DNA from: Bacteroidales bacterium
Lineage (GTDB): Bacteria; Bacteroidota; Bacteroidia; Bacteroidales; UBA932
Assembly: GCA_017556765.1 (NCBI GenBank)
Contig: JAFYME010000003.1
Location: 1-39,396 of the forward strand
Length of the DNA stretch: 39,396 nucleotides
Reading direction: 5' to 3'
Below are positions 14,215 through 21,655 of the stretch, piece after piece. Numbering within the stretch: position 1 is the stretch's first letter; the number at the start of each line of letters is the position of its first letter. The notes beneath the pieces were generated by a model, which saw nothing but the letters and a program-made list of their open reading frames with translations, was not told where the DNA came from and did not search any database. The position numbers were made by a program, and so were the translations under genes.

Positions 14215-15576
14215 ATGAAAATGAGAAACATAAAGACCATCATAGGACGTGAATATCTTACACGTGTAAAGAAGAAGTCATTCCTTCTTACGACCTTCAT
14301 CGTGCCGATCCTTTTTGCTGCATTGTGCATCCTTCCGAGCGTGATCATGTTCATGGCGAAGGATACAGGCAAGAAGGTTGCGGTGGTGGATCAGTCAGGT
14401 ATTGTGATGCCTTATCTTGTTGATACTGATGCGGTTGATTATCAGGATTATTCTGCGGAGCCGGCAGACAGCATGAAAGCGAACTTTGAGGAATTCGGCC
14501 TTGATGTGCTCGTGATCGTGTCGCCTCTGGATACAGCCGCGAAGACCGTAAGCGTGTCTTCATATTCTCCTAAGCCTCTCAGCATGGAGCTCAAGGAGGG
14601 TGTTCAGTCGAAGGTGAACGATGCTGTCGAGGATTATCGTCTGGCGCTGTATGATATCACTGACCTCAAGCAGATCATGGAGGATGTGAAGGCGAACATT
14701 TCTATGTCTACATATACGATGGATGAGTCTGGCGAGGAGAAGATCACTTCTTCTGAGGTATACATGATCATTTCGATGATCCTTTCGATCATCATCTATA
14801 TGTTCATCGCGATGTTCTCCGGAATGGTCATGCAGAGCGTTATCGAGGAGAAGGCCAGCCGTGTCGTTGAGGTGCTCGTTTCTTCTGTGAAGGCTACCGA
14901 GCTCATGTTCGGAAAGATCATCGGAGTTGCTTGCGTGGCGCTCACTCAGTTCTTCCTGTGGATTGTGCTTACTCTGGTTCTGGTCGGCGGATTCTCTGCA
15001 TTTGTGGGATTTGATTCTCTGATGGGAGATCCTGCACAGACAGAACAGATGATGGAGATGACGGCTCAGATGGGTGGCGTGGATATGGCCGAGATGACTG
15101 CCGCAATGCAGGAGGAGGAGGGCCTTGGCGCTGTCCTCAGTACATTGAAGGATATCAATTGGGTACAGATGATCTTTGCTTTCATCATTTATTTTGCCCT
15201 TGGATACCTGCTTTATGCGTCGTTGTTTGCGGCTATCGGTTCTGCCGTTGAAAATGAGGCGGATACGACTCAGCTTCAGATGCCGATCACGCTTCCTTTG
15301 ATGCTGGCCTTCTTCATCGCATTGTATGCATTCAATGCTCCTGACAGCCAGATCGTATGGTGGGGTTCGATGATTCCGTTCACGTCGCCGATCGTGATGT
15401 TGGCGAGGATTCCGTTCGGAGTGCCGATGTGGGAGCTTGCGCTTTCGATTGCGTTGCTTGTGATGACGTTCGGAGCGTGCGGATGGTTGTCGGCGAAGAT
15501 CTATAAGATCGGTATTCTGATGTTCGGCAAGAAGACTACGTTCAAGGATCTTTGGAAATGGCTTAGACAGAATTAG
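14215..15576 (+). CDS. ABC-2 type exporter permease (NatB-like)
   Basis: A 453-residue integral membrane protein. The N-terminal REYLTRVKKKSFLLTTFIVPILFAALCILP is the typical first helix of ABC-2 permeases. A large extracytoplasmic domain of about 160 residues follows, then helices at MIISMILSIIIYMFIAMFSG, ACVALTQFFLWIVLTLVLV, MIFAFIIYFALGYLLYASLF, ITLPLMLAFFIALYAF and ALSIALLVMTFGACG. The motif QSVIEEKASRVVEVLVSSVKATELMFGKI between helices 2 and 3 is characteristic of NatB/ABC-2_trans_3. A Met-rich loop (EQMMEMTAQMGGVDMAEMTAAM) lies between helices 3 and 4 and may be a metal- or membrane-contacting segment. It forms a pair with the upstream ATPase. A palindromic element starts 2 bp after its stop. 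Confidence 0.92.
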   Translation: MKMRNIKTIIGREYLTRVKKKSFLLTTFIVPILFAALCILPSVIMFMAKDTGKKVAVVDQSGIVMPYLVDTDAVDYQDYSAEPADSMKANFEEFGLDVLVIVSPLDTAAKTVSVSSYSPKPLSMELKEGVQSKVNDAVEDYRLALYDITDLKQIMEDVKANISMSTYTMDESGEEKITSSEVYMIISMILSIIIYMFIAMFSGMVMQSVIEEKASRVVEVLVSSVKATELMFGKIIGVACVALTQFFLWIVLTLVLVGGFSAFVGFDSLMGDPAQTEQMMEMTAQMGGVDMAEMTAAMQEEEGLGAVLSTLKDINWVQMIFAFIIYFALGYLLYASLFAAIGSAVENEADTTQLQMPITLPLMLAFFIALYAFNAPDSQIVWWGSMIPFTSPIVMLARIPFGVPMWELALSIALLVMTFGACGWLSAKIYKIGILMFGKKTTFKDLWKWLRQN

Positions 15577-15578
15577 TA

Positions 15579-15681
15579 TTGATTGACCGTTTGTTCCAGC
15601 GACCCCCGCCACCACTCCTGACGGAGCTGTGGCACCCCCTAGCCGGGGGTGGCATGTCGCTTACACAAATCGGTCAATCAA
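15579..15681. repeat. 103-bp nested palindrome (MITE- or REP-like element)
   Basis: Perfect 11-bp terminal inverted repeats TTGATTGACCG (15579-15589) and CGGTCAATCAA (15671-15681) enclose further imperfect pairing (TTTGT/ACAAA, AGCGAC/GTCGCT, CCACC/GGTGG). Two inner hairpins follow one another: CCAC-ca-CTCC-TGAC-GGAG-ct-GTGG and CACCCCC-tagcc-GGGGGTG. It encodes no protein and has no T run, so it is not a simple terminator. It could be a non-autonomous mobile element, a REP-type repeat or a structured RNA; copy number elsewhere would decide. Confidence 0.7.
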
Positions 15682-15695
15682 AATAAATCCAGTAT

Positions 15696-16541
15696 ATGAA
15701 AAGATTATTTATCATTTTAGTGACAACGCTGTGCGGCGTAGGTGCTGTGGGGCAGGAATATGAGTGGAGGCATGTGGAGATGGATGGGAGCAGGACAGGA
15801 ACAGCTTCTCCATCGAAGGATAATGTTGCTGAGGCTGTAGGTACGTTCAAGGGATGCAAGTATGTAGCTCCTAATGGAAAGACATTCAAGAAGAGGTCGA
15901 CGGTCGGCAGGACTGCACGTATTGTGCTGGATGCGCAGTCGGCTATGGCCCGTGTGAAGGATGTGATCGGTTATTCGACCGAGGCTATGGAGGTTGCATA
16001 TCCTGAGAGTGCTTTGTCGGACTGGTTCATCGATATCATCATGGCCAGGACAGAGGAACTGATGGGGAAGAAAGTCGATATAGGTATCGGTAATTTCGGA
16101 GGAATCCGTATCGATATGCCTCAGGGAGACATCATTCTTGATGACATGCTTTCCATGTTCCCTTTCAAGAATCAGCTTGTTTATGTGGAGCATAAGGGAA
16201 AGGAGATCAGGAAGATTCTTGAGCAGATGGCAGCAGGACGTTTTGAGGTCCTTGGTGGAGTACGTGTTGTGGCTGAAGACGGCAAGCTTGTTTCGGCTGA
16301 GATCGGCGGAGAGCCTATTGACGATGAGAAGGTTTATGGATTGGCGACTATTTCTTTCCTTCTTACCGGAGGTGACGGACTTACGCTGGCGGATAATGCG
16401 CTTTCAGTGACAGTCTTTGAAAATGAGGACATCATTGATGCTGTGCTTGCTCATGTGAATGCGGAGACAGCTGCAGGAAGGCCGATCGAATACAAGATGG
16501 ATGGACGTGTAACTGTTAAAGGAGACAGGAGGAGAAAGTAA
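15696..16541 (+). CDS. 5'-nucleotidase C-terminal (substrate-binding) domain protein
   Basis: A 281-residue exported protein with a signal peptide (MKRLFIILVTTLCGVGAVGQ). Residues 65-265 are a UshA-type C-terminal domain (PF02872): the base/ribose-binding GIGNFGGIRIDMPQGDI, the LSMFPFKNQLVYVEHKGKEIRKILEQM segment, and FLLTGGDGLTLADNA, where an aromatic of the base stack is normally found near GGDG. It has no metallophosphatase domain of its own; that domain is in the next gene, whose ATG overlaps this stop by one base (TAATG). The two products probably act together in the periplasm on nucleotides, but with the domain order reversed relative to UshA. Confidence 0.9.
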   Translation: MKRLFIILVTTLCGVGAVGQEYEWRHVEMDGSRTGTASPSKDNVAEAVGTFKGCKYVAPNGKTFKKRSTVGRTARIVLDAQSAMARVKDVIGYSTEAMEVAYPESALSDWFIDIIMARTEELMGKKVDIGIGNFGGIRIDMPQGDIILDDMLSMFPFKNQLVYVEHKGKEIRKILEQMAAGRFEVLGGVRVVAEDGKLVSAEIGGEPIDDEKVYGLATISFLLTGGDGLTLADNALSVTVFENEDIIDAVLAHVNAETAAGRPIEYKMDGRVTVKGDRRRK

Positions 16542-17347
16542 TGAGAAGATTCATGACATTATTGTGTACCGCGCTCTTGAGCCTGTCACTTGGCGCTCAG
16601 GACCTTACGATTCTGCATATCAATGATACCCACAGCCATATAGACCCTCAGCGTGCCGGCGATTACAAGGGCAGGGGAGGAGTCATAGAACAGGCCGCTT
16701 TCATCGACAGCGTAAGGACTGCCGTAGGAAAGAGGAATGTGCTTCTGCTCCATGCCGGAGACTATGGCCAGGGAACTTCGTATTTCACTGAGCTTGGCGG
16801 AAACATCGAGATCGATGTGATGAATGCCTTCAGATTTGATGCGACATGCCTTGGAAATCATGAGTTTGATAATGGAATCGCAGAGCTTGCACGTCGTTTG
16901 AAGAACCTCGGGAATGATGTCGTATGCGCTAATTATGATTTCACAGGAACTCTTCTTGAAGGTCTCGTGCAGCCCTATACTATCGTTAAAAAGGCCGGAA
17001 AGAAGATCGGAATAATCGGACTTCTGACAGATATCAGCAGCGTCGTGGATGCAGATATAGCAAAGGTCCTCCAGTATCAGGATCCTGTTGCGGTCACTTC
17101 GAAGTATGCAGATTATCTGAAGAATGAAAAGGGATGTGATATGGTCATCTGCCTGTCACACCTTGGATATGGTGAGGATAAGGATCTGGCTTCTCAGGTA
17201 CGCAACGTTGATCTTATCGTGGGCGGTCATACACATACCCTCCTTCATAAGAAGCAGCTTGTGAAGAATCCTGACGGTGAGGATGTTGTGGTAGTTCAGA
17301 ACTGGAAGTGGGGACTCAATATGGGACATTTGACAATAGACTTCTGA
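16541..17347 (+). CDS. periplasmic metallophosphoesterase, 5'-nucleotidase N-terminal domain
   Basis: A 268-residue protein with a signal peptide (MRRFMTLLCTALLSLSLGAQ). It holds a complete calcineurin-like dinuclear metal site in UshA order: HINDTHSHI (Asp, His), LHAGDYGQG (Asp), CLGNHEFDNG (Asn, His), CLSHLGYGED (His) and VGGHTHTLL (His-x-His). It ends right after the catalytic domain, where UshA would continue into its substrate-binding domain; that domain is the preceding gene. The expected activity is dephosphorylation of nucleotides or nucleotide sugars in the periplasm. A purine-rich GGAGGAG stretch precedes the ATG. The stop overlaps the mntP ATG by one base (TGATG), giving a tightly coupled three-gene operon. 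Confidence 0.93.
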   Translation: MRRFMTLLCTALLSLSLGAQDLTILHINDTHSHIDPQRAGDYKGRGGVIEQAAFIDSVRTAVGKRNVLLLHAGDYGQGTSYFTELGGNIEIDVMNAFRFDATCLGNHEFDNGIAELARRLKNLGNDVVCANYDFTGTLLEGLVQPYTIVKKAGKKIGIIGLLTDISSVVDADIAKVLQYQDPVAVTSKYADYLKNEKGCDMVICLSHLGYGEDKDLASQVRNVDLIVGGHTHTLLHKKQLVKNPDGEDVVVVQNWKWGLNMGHLTIDF

Positions 17348-17907
17348 TGGAACTTGCCGAACTTTTGATAATAGCCGTGGGCGTATCCATGGATGCCTTT
17401 GCTGTTTCGATATGCAAGGGACTTTCCGTGCAGAATGTGCGTCTGAAGCATGCGGGACTTACAGCGCTCTGGTTCGGAGGCTTTCAGGCTCTGATGCCTC
17501 TGCTGGGCTTCTTCCTCGGCGTCAGCTTTGCGGATTTCGTCTCGAATGTGGACCATTGGATAGCTTTTATTCTTCTTGGAATCATTGGATTCAACATGAT
17601 CAAGGAATCCTTCCATAAGGATGAAGAATGTTGTGTGGATCCGGATTTCTCGTTCAAGACCATGCTTGCAATGGCGGTAGCAACCAGTATCGATGCACTG
17701 GCGATCGGAGTGTCGTTTGCCTTCCTGAAGGTCAATATATGGTACGCCGTCCTGTTCATAGGCATGACGACAGCTGCTTTCTCCGGAGTCGGAGTATATA
17801 TCGGAAACATCTTCGGAAACCGCTACAAGTCAAAAGCCGAGTTTGCAGGAGGTTTCATCCTGATAGTCATGGGCTTGAAGATACTTCTCGACCATACGGT
17901 TCTATAG
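17347..17907 (+). CDS. mntP: manganese efflux pump MntP
   Basis: A 186-residue membrane protein with six predicted helices in two repeats. The conserved acidic motifs are present in both halves: IIAVGVSMDAFAVSICKGL (residues 7-25) and MAVATSIDALAIGVSFAF. The FWFGGFQALMPLLGFFLG and FAGGFILIVMGLKILLDH helices also fit the family (formerly YebN/DUF204). It exports Mn2+ and protects from manganese excess. The longer open frame begins inside the previous gene; ATG 17347 gives the standard N-terminus and overlaps the previous stop by one base. No yybP-ykoY riboswitch is present because it is internal to an operon. Coupling to a metal-dependent phosphatase is suggestive only. Confidence 0.94.
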   Translation: MELAELLIIAVGVSMDAFAVSICKGLSVQNVRLKHAGLTALWFGGFQALMPLLGFFLGVSFADFVSNVDHWIAFILLGIIGFNMIKESFHKDEECCVDPDFSFKTMLAMAVATSIDALAIGVSFAFLKVNIWYAVLFIGMTTAAFSGVGVYIGNIFGNRYKSKAEFAGGFILIVMGLKILLDHTVL

Positions 17908-17913
17908 AAAAGA

Positions 17914-18765
17914 TCATCTGCAGGTCAGTCCTTCGCGGAAAGCTTTAGGGGACTGGCCGGTAATTGATTTGAAGAAGCGGCCGAAGCTTGACTGGTCCGG
18001 GAAGTTCAGCCTGAGACTGATTTCCTTTATGGAAAGATCAAAGTTCTTGAGCAGTGATTTGGCTGTCTCTATGATGCTTTTATGTATCCACACCGATGCC
18101 GACGTTCCGTCATGTTCGCGTATTATCTTTGACAGATAATCAGGGGAGATCTTCAGCGCTTCTGCATACCAGTTTACCTGATGATGCATGACGCAATAGC
18201 CGTCTATAAGCGCTCTGAAGCGTTTTCTTATCGTTTCATTATGGTCCTGACTGTCCATATCTGGTGACAGCTGGTTCTCAGTCCTTCGTTTGTCAGAAAT
18301 GTCCAGAAGAAGGTTCTGAATTTCATTCTTGATCACAATGCTTCTGTAGTGGTGGGACGGCAACTCCATGTACCTTATCGTCTTTCTGACGCTTGCCTGC
18401 AGATATTCATATTCTTCTTTCGAGAATGTCTGATACGGAAATTCCTTCTTCAGCTGCAGATTGATAGGGGATTTCCTGATTGTCCTCATTTCATTCTGAA
18501 ATTCCGGGGAAAATACTATGTGATAACCCTTGAGGTCTTCAGAAGGAACTATATTTCTGATTATATCTCCGGCAGAAATATGCAAGGTACTGTTTCCCGT
18601 CATTTCGTAAATGTTGAAATTCAAGTCGACGGTCATATGACCTGCCTCCACCATAATCAGGTGATAGCTGTGTAGCTTCAAAGGTGCATCAAGGTCGAGA
18701 TTGTTACTTATCTCATGTATTGTGATGCGGGGCTGGTCGTATTCAGTGAAGGTATGTGTAAGCAT
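17914..18765 (-). CDS. AraC family transcriptional regulator
   Basis: A 283-residue regulator. The C-terminal 95 residues contain the two AraC helix-turn-helix units: WYAEALKISPDYLSKIIREHDG and SIKEISLRLNFPDQSSFGRFFKSITGQSPKAFR. The N-terminal 170 residues fit a cupin-like ligand or dimerisation domain (HSYHLIMVEAGHMTVDLNFNIYEMTGNSTLHISAGDIIRNI). The ligand is unknown. It is convergent with mntP (6 bp between stops) and has an exact -7 element at 18785-18792. The target may be its own promoter or a distant gene; no obvious adjacent target exists, since the next protein gene is over 480 bp away. Confidence 0.92.
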   Translation of the reverse strand: MLTHTFTEYDQPRITIHEISNNLDLDAPLKLHSYHLIMVEAGHMTVDLNFNIYEMTGNSTLHISAGDIIRNIVPSEDLKGYHIVFSPEFQNEMRTIRKSPINLQLKKEFPYQTFSKEEYEYLQASVRKTIRYMELPSHHYRSIVIKNEIQNLLLDISDKRRTENQLSPDMDSQDHNETIRKRFRALIDGYCVMHHQVNWYAEALKISPDYLSKIIREHDGTSASVWIHKSIIETAKSLLKNFDLSIKEISLRLNFPDQSSFGRFFKSITGQSPKAFREGLTCR

Positions 18766-18784
18766 GATTTGTCCGTTTTCATGA

Positions 18785-18792
18785 CAAAGATA
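18785..18792 (-). promoter_or_regulatory. -7 promoter element of the AraC regulator gene
   Basis: TATCTTTG on the minus strand, 19 bp before the ATG at 18765; exact consensus match. Confidence 0.6.
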
Positions 18793-18880
18793 GTGAAAAA
18801 TATGACATTATTCGGAATATGTATAAATGCTTACGGATTATGCACTTTAAATTACATGTCTCTTTTCTCAAATTTGCACC

Positions 18881-19027
18881 GTTGTTTTAATTATGACATC
18901 GGATAAAGACGCTACAAACTGAACTTAAACTGTAAAATTCAATAGATCGGTATATCTATAATAGAGTTAGTCTATATCCTATTCTCTGACCGTCATGGCC
19001 TGTGAAGGAGTGACGGTCAATTTTTTT
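18881..19027 (+). ncRNA. possible small transcript ending in a strong terminator
   Basis: No convincing protein gene lies here. A weak -7-like element CAAATTTG (18869-18876, one mismatch) would start a transcript near 18881 that ends in the terminator at 18987-19027. The roughly 145-nt product would carry at most a 9-codon frame starting MTSDK. The terminator must serve some plus-strand transcript, and there is no plus-strand gene for about 1 kb upstream. The promoter is the weak point of this call. Confidence 0.3.
18987..19027 (+). terminator. intrinsic terminator with no obvious parent gene
   Basis: A 9-bp perfect stem TGACCGTCA / TGACGGTCA with a 15-nt loop, followed by A and seven T. The nearest plus-strand gene upstream is mntP, ending at 17907, with the AraC gene in between on the other strand. 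Confidence 0.75.
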
Positions 19028-19045
19028 GTCTCATCTTCAAAGGTA

Positions 19046-19167
19046 TATAAAACAAAATGAGACTTCGTCGCTCACGCGAGGATGCCTCATTAACCACATA
19101 ATTAATAACACTAAAACTAATAACCATTAGGGTTGTGAGAGTTTCAGAAAGGCTCTCTGATCAACCC
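19046..19167 (-). ncRNA. candidate small RNA of about 120 nt
   Basis: On the minus strand an exact -7 element (19173-19180, TACCTTTG) is followed by 5 nt and a GGG at 19167-19165, the same layout as the SRP RNA gene in this window. The RNA would open with a hairpin (GGGTTG / CAACCC, 19130-19167, with GAGAG/CTCTC inside). It would end with an imperfect hairpin AATGAG / CTCATT (19056-19091, inner TCGC/GCGA) followed by the U-rich run TTTTGTTTT. A 20-codon frame (19099-19037, starting MWLMRHPRVSDEV) overlaps the terminal hairpin but reads past the terminator, so coding is unlikely. I do not recognise the RNA family. Confidence 0.45.
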
Positions 19168-19172
19168 GAGTG

Positions 19173-19180
19173 CAAAGGTA
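19173..19180 (-). promoter_or_regulatory. -7 promoter element of the candidate small RNA
   Basis: TACCTTTG on the minus strand, identical to the SRP RNA element, with the following bases CACTC and GGG compared with CATCC and GGG there. Confidence 0.5.
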
Positions 19181-19225
19181 AGGCGATTTTTCAAACCTGC
19201 ATAATAAATACTGTTAAGTTTTTGT

Positions 19226-19233
19226 TACATTTG
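19226..19233 (+). promoter_or_regulatory. -7 promoter element of the two-component operon
   Basis: TACATTTG, exact consensus, 19 bp before the response-regulator ATG at 19253. Confidence 0.6.
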
Positions 19234-19252
19234 TATTTCAAATTTCGTAACA

Positions 19253-19936
19253 ATGGAAAAGAAGATACTTGTAGTTGACGATGAGGCAGGAATCAGGGAA
19301 ATCATCCAGTTCAATCTGGAGAATGCCGGATTTGAAGTCGATTGTGCCTCTTCGGCAGAGGAAGCTCTGGAAAAGCTCGGTCCGGAACATAGCCTGATAT
19401 TGCTGGATGTCATGATGTCCGGAATGTCCGGTTTCCAGATGGCTGAAGTCCTCAGGAAAGAGAAGAACAATCAGATACCAGTCATATTTCTTACGGCCAA
19501 GACCGACCAGAACGATCTCCTGACCGGTTTTTCTGCCGGAGGAGATGATTATATTCCGAAGCCGTTCTCTATCAATGAAGTAATAGCCAGAGTGCGTGCC
19601 GTGCTCAAGAGGACAGAAAGGGTCGTTGAGAGTAAAAGCGACATGATCGAGGCCGGAGCTGTCCGTATAGATGTCACACGCAAAGAAGTCTTTGTGGGAG
19701 GAGAGCCCGTTGTCTTTTCAAAGAAAGAGTTTGAGGTGCTTACCCTTCTTGCTTCGCACCCAGGACAGATATATTCTCGTGAAGACATAATAAACGAGCT
19801 GTGGAAAGACGCTCCTTATGTGCTTGACAGGACTGTCGACGTACATATCGCCCGCATAAGAAGCAAGCTCGGCAACTGCAAGAACTATATTGTGAACCGT
19901 ACCGGTTTCGGATACATATTCAATCCTACAGCATAA
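19253..19936 (+). CDS. OmpR/PhoB-type response regulator
   Basis: A 227-residue two-component regulator. The receiver domain (1-120) has the acidic pair in VVDDEAG, the phospho-acceptor Asp52 in LILLDVMMSGMSG, Thr in FLTAKTD, and Lys in YIPKPFS. The C-terminal winged helix (about 135-227) has VFSKKEFEVLTLLASHPGQIYSREDIINELW and DVHIARIRSKLG with NYIVNRTGFGYIF, typical of the OmpR/PhoB output. It is co-transcribed with the histidine kinase gene, whose ATG overlaps this stop (TAATG). The target genes and signal are not readable. Bacteroidota PhoP/RprY-like regulators have the same layout. Confidence 0.95.
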   Translation: MEKKILVVDDEAGIREIIQFNLENAGFEVDCASSAEEALEKLGPEHSLILLDVMMSGMSGFQMAEVLRKEKNNQIPVIFLTAKTDQNDLLTGFSAGGDDYIPKPFSINEVIARVRAVLKRTERVVESKSDMIEAGAVRIDVTRKEVFVGGEPVVFSKKEFEVLTLLASHPGQIYSREDIINELWKDAPYVLDRTVDVHIARIRSKLGNCKNYIVNRTGFGYIFNPTA

Positions 19937-20730
19937 TGATCTGGTTATATATATCACTAGGAGTTGTTGCGCTTTCCGTCATAGGATATGTGGCATGGAG
20001 GATGCACAAGAGCGTTTCCGAGGCAGAAGCACGTCAGAAGTCAAAGCTCAAGAAGCAGATGACGAGCAATATCGCGCATGAACTCAGGACTCCGGTGACG
20101 ACCATAAGGGGGTATCTTGAGACATTGATAGCATGCCCGGATATGAAGCCAGAGAAGAAGCAGGAGTTTATAGAAAAGGCTTATAATCAGACTCTCAGAC
20201 TCTCGGAACTCATCACGGACATGGCCCTCATAAGCAAGATGGAAGAGAGGTCTTCAAAGTTCCAGAAGGAGGACATTGATCTTTTCGACATATCCAACGA
20301 AGTCTTCGAAGAGTTTGGAGAAAGGATTGTCGCAAACAGGGTTAAGGTCGAGAACATGCTTAAGCCAGGAACGGTTCTGACAGGAAACAAGACATTGGTA
20401 TACACCATAATCAAGAATCTTGTAGAGAACACCCTTAAATATGCCGGAAACGACATAACGATCCACATTGAATGCTACAGCTCGATCGAGAAGTTCTGCT
20501 ACCTTACATATTATGATACAGGCGAGGGTGTTCCTCAGGAACATCTGGATCAGATCTTCGAGCGTTTCTACCGTATAGAAGAAGGCCGAACCCGCGATGT
20601 GGGCGGATCCGGCCTCGGATTGTCTATCGTGAAGAATGCTGTCAAGTTCCATGGCGGAGATATCCGTGCCATAAACCGTCAGTGGGGAGGACTCCAGTTC
20701 TTCTTCTCGCTCCGCAGACAAGCGGACTGA
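19936..20730 (+). CDS. membrane-anchored histidine kinase without a sensor domain
   Basis: A 264-residue kinase that should phosphorylate the adjacent response regulator. A single hydrophobic helix (LYISLGVVALSVIGYVAW, residues 4-21) leads directly into the dimerisation/phospho-acceptor domain, MTSNIAHELRTPVTTIRGYLETL with His48. The ATPase domain has the N box (VENTLKYAGN), G1 (YDTGEGVP), the F box (IFERFYRIEEGR) and G2 (VGGSGLGLSIVKNAVKFHGG). There is no periplasmic loop, HAMP or PAS domain, so the signal must come through the membrane, a partner or the cytoplasm. It is convergent with the GIN-domain gene, with 2 bp between the stops. Confidence 0.94.
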   Translation: MIWLYISLGVVALSVIGYVAWRMHKSVSEAEARQKSKLKKQMTSNIAHELRTPVTTIRGYLETLIACPDMKPEKKQEFIEKAYNQTLRLSELITDMALISKMEERSSKFQKEDIDLFDISNEVFEEFGERIVANRVKVENMLKPGTVLTGNKTLVYTIIKNLVENTLKYAGNDITIHIECYSSIEKFCYLTYYDTGEGVPQEHLDQIFERFYRIEEGRTRDVGGSGLGLSIVKNAVKFHGGDIRAINRQWGGLQFFFSLRRQAD

Positions 20731-20732
20731 GG

Positions 20733-21635
20733 CTACCTTCCTTTTATTACGTTGTAGTCTGCTGTTCTGTTGTACAGTTTCGCATCACCGTAGTATGTGA
20801 TCTTGCTTGACCTTGATACATTGTAATAGAGGTCTTCGTCTGCATGGACCTTTGCCTTGCAGGCTCCGGTAAGTTCGATACTTACGGTTCTGGATATATA
20901 CTTCTCAGCGTCGATGCTGCTTGCTCCTGAACACTCATATTCAGCTTTTCCGACTTTTCCGGCAAACTCCGCATTTGAGGCTCCGGAACATTTGATGTCG
21001 GCTGTAGAGTGTTTTCCTTCACATTTGAATGAGCTGGCTCCGCTCATGTCAGCTTCAAGTGTCTCAGAGTCGCCAGTGTAAGTCATTCTGCTTGCCCCGC
21101 TCACTTCTATTCCGACTTCTTTGGAGAAATTTCCTGAGACAGAAACCTTGCTGGCTCCGCTGCAATCCACTTCCATGCTTTTTCCGTTGACATGAAGATC
21201 CTTGAGAGATGAAGCTCCGCTGATGTCAATGTCGAGATCGTCGGCCTTGAAGGATCCTTCAAATTTGATCTCTGCCGCACCTGATATCCTTATGGACTTG
21301 ATGTTATCCATTTCCAGATATACGTCAACGCGTTTTCTGTCGGCTCCTGACATCCATCTTCCGAACTTGTTTTCGGACTTTCTGTCCCTTACTGTTCGGG
21401 ATAGTCTGAGGGTTCCGTCTTTATAAACGACTTCGAGGTCAAGGAAAGTCTCGAGCATGTCGTCATAGACAACTGTGACCTTGTCGGACCTTCCTTCAGT
21501 CACATGTATGGTGTAGAGGAAGCTGGCGTCGATGCCGGTGATGTCACCGAAATCATAGGTCTTTGTCTTTTCTTCTGCGTCTGCTGCGATCAATGATATC
21601 GCCGCTGCTGCAAGGGTCAATAAGAATCTTTTCAT
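20733..21635 (-). CDS. secreted GIN-domain (DUF2807) repeat protein
   Basis: A 300-residue exported protein with a signal peptide (MKRFLLTLAAAAISLIAADA). Residues 28-290 match the putative autotransporter-adhesin head GIN domain (DUF2807). The motif SGAS recurs roughly every 20 residues (SGASSLKDL, SGASKVSVS, SGASRMTYT, SGASSFKCE, SGASNAEFA, SGASSIDAE, then TGACKAKVH), each flanked by short strands, which predicts a right-handed beta-helix. The function is unproven; adhesion or polymer binding are guesses. It is the last gene of the ECF sigma/anti-sigma/TonB-receptor operon, 20 bp after the receptor stop. Confidence 0.9.
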   Translation of the reverse strand: MKRFLLTLAAAAISLIAADAEEKTKTYDFGDITGIDASFLYTIHVTEGRSDKVTVVYDDMLETFLDLEVVYKDGTLRLSRTVRDRKSENKFGRWMSGADRKRVDVYLEMDNIKSIRISGAAEIKFEGSFKADDLDIDISGASSLKDLHVNGKSMEVDCSGASKVSVSGNFSKEVGIEVSGASRMTYTGDSETLEADMSGASSFKCEGKHSTADIKCSGASNAEFAGKVGKAEYECSGASSIDAEKYISRTVSIELTGACKAKVHADEDLYYNVSRSSKITYYGDAKLYNRTADYNVIKGR

Positions 21636-21655
21636 GATATTTTATTTTTCAAGTT

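Noticed and set aside
14560..15615. 351-codon minus-strand frame rich in His and Arg
   Set aside because: It is antisense to the ABC permease; the His/Arg/Asp-rich composition is the reverse complement of membrane-protein codons.
15590..15670. tRNA or rho-independent terminator in the palindromic element
   Set aside because: No tRNA acceptor/anticodon pattern or CCA end, and no T run after any hairpin.
19037..19099. 20-codon peptide starting MWLMRHPRV on the minus strand
   Set aside because: It reads through the terminal hairpin and past the U-rich run of the candidate RNA; no ribosome site; more likely a chance frame.
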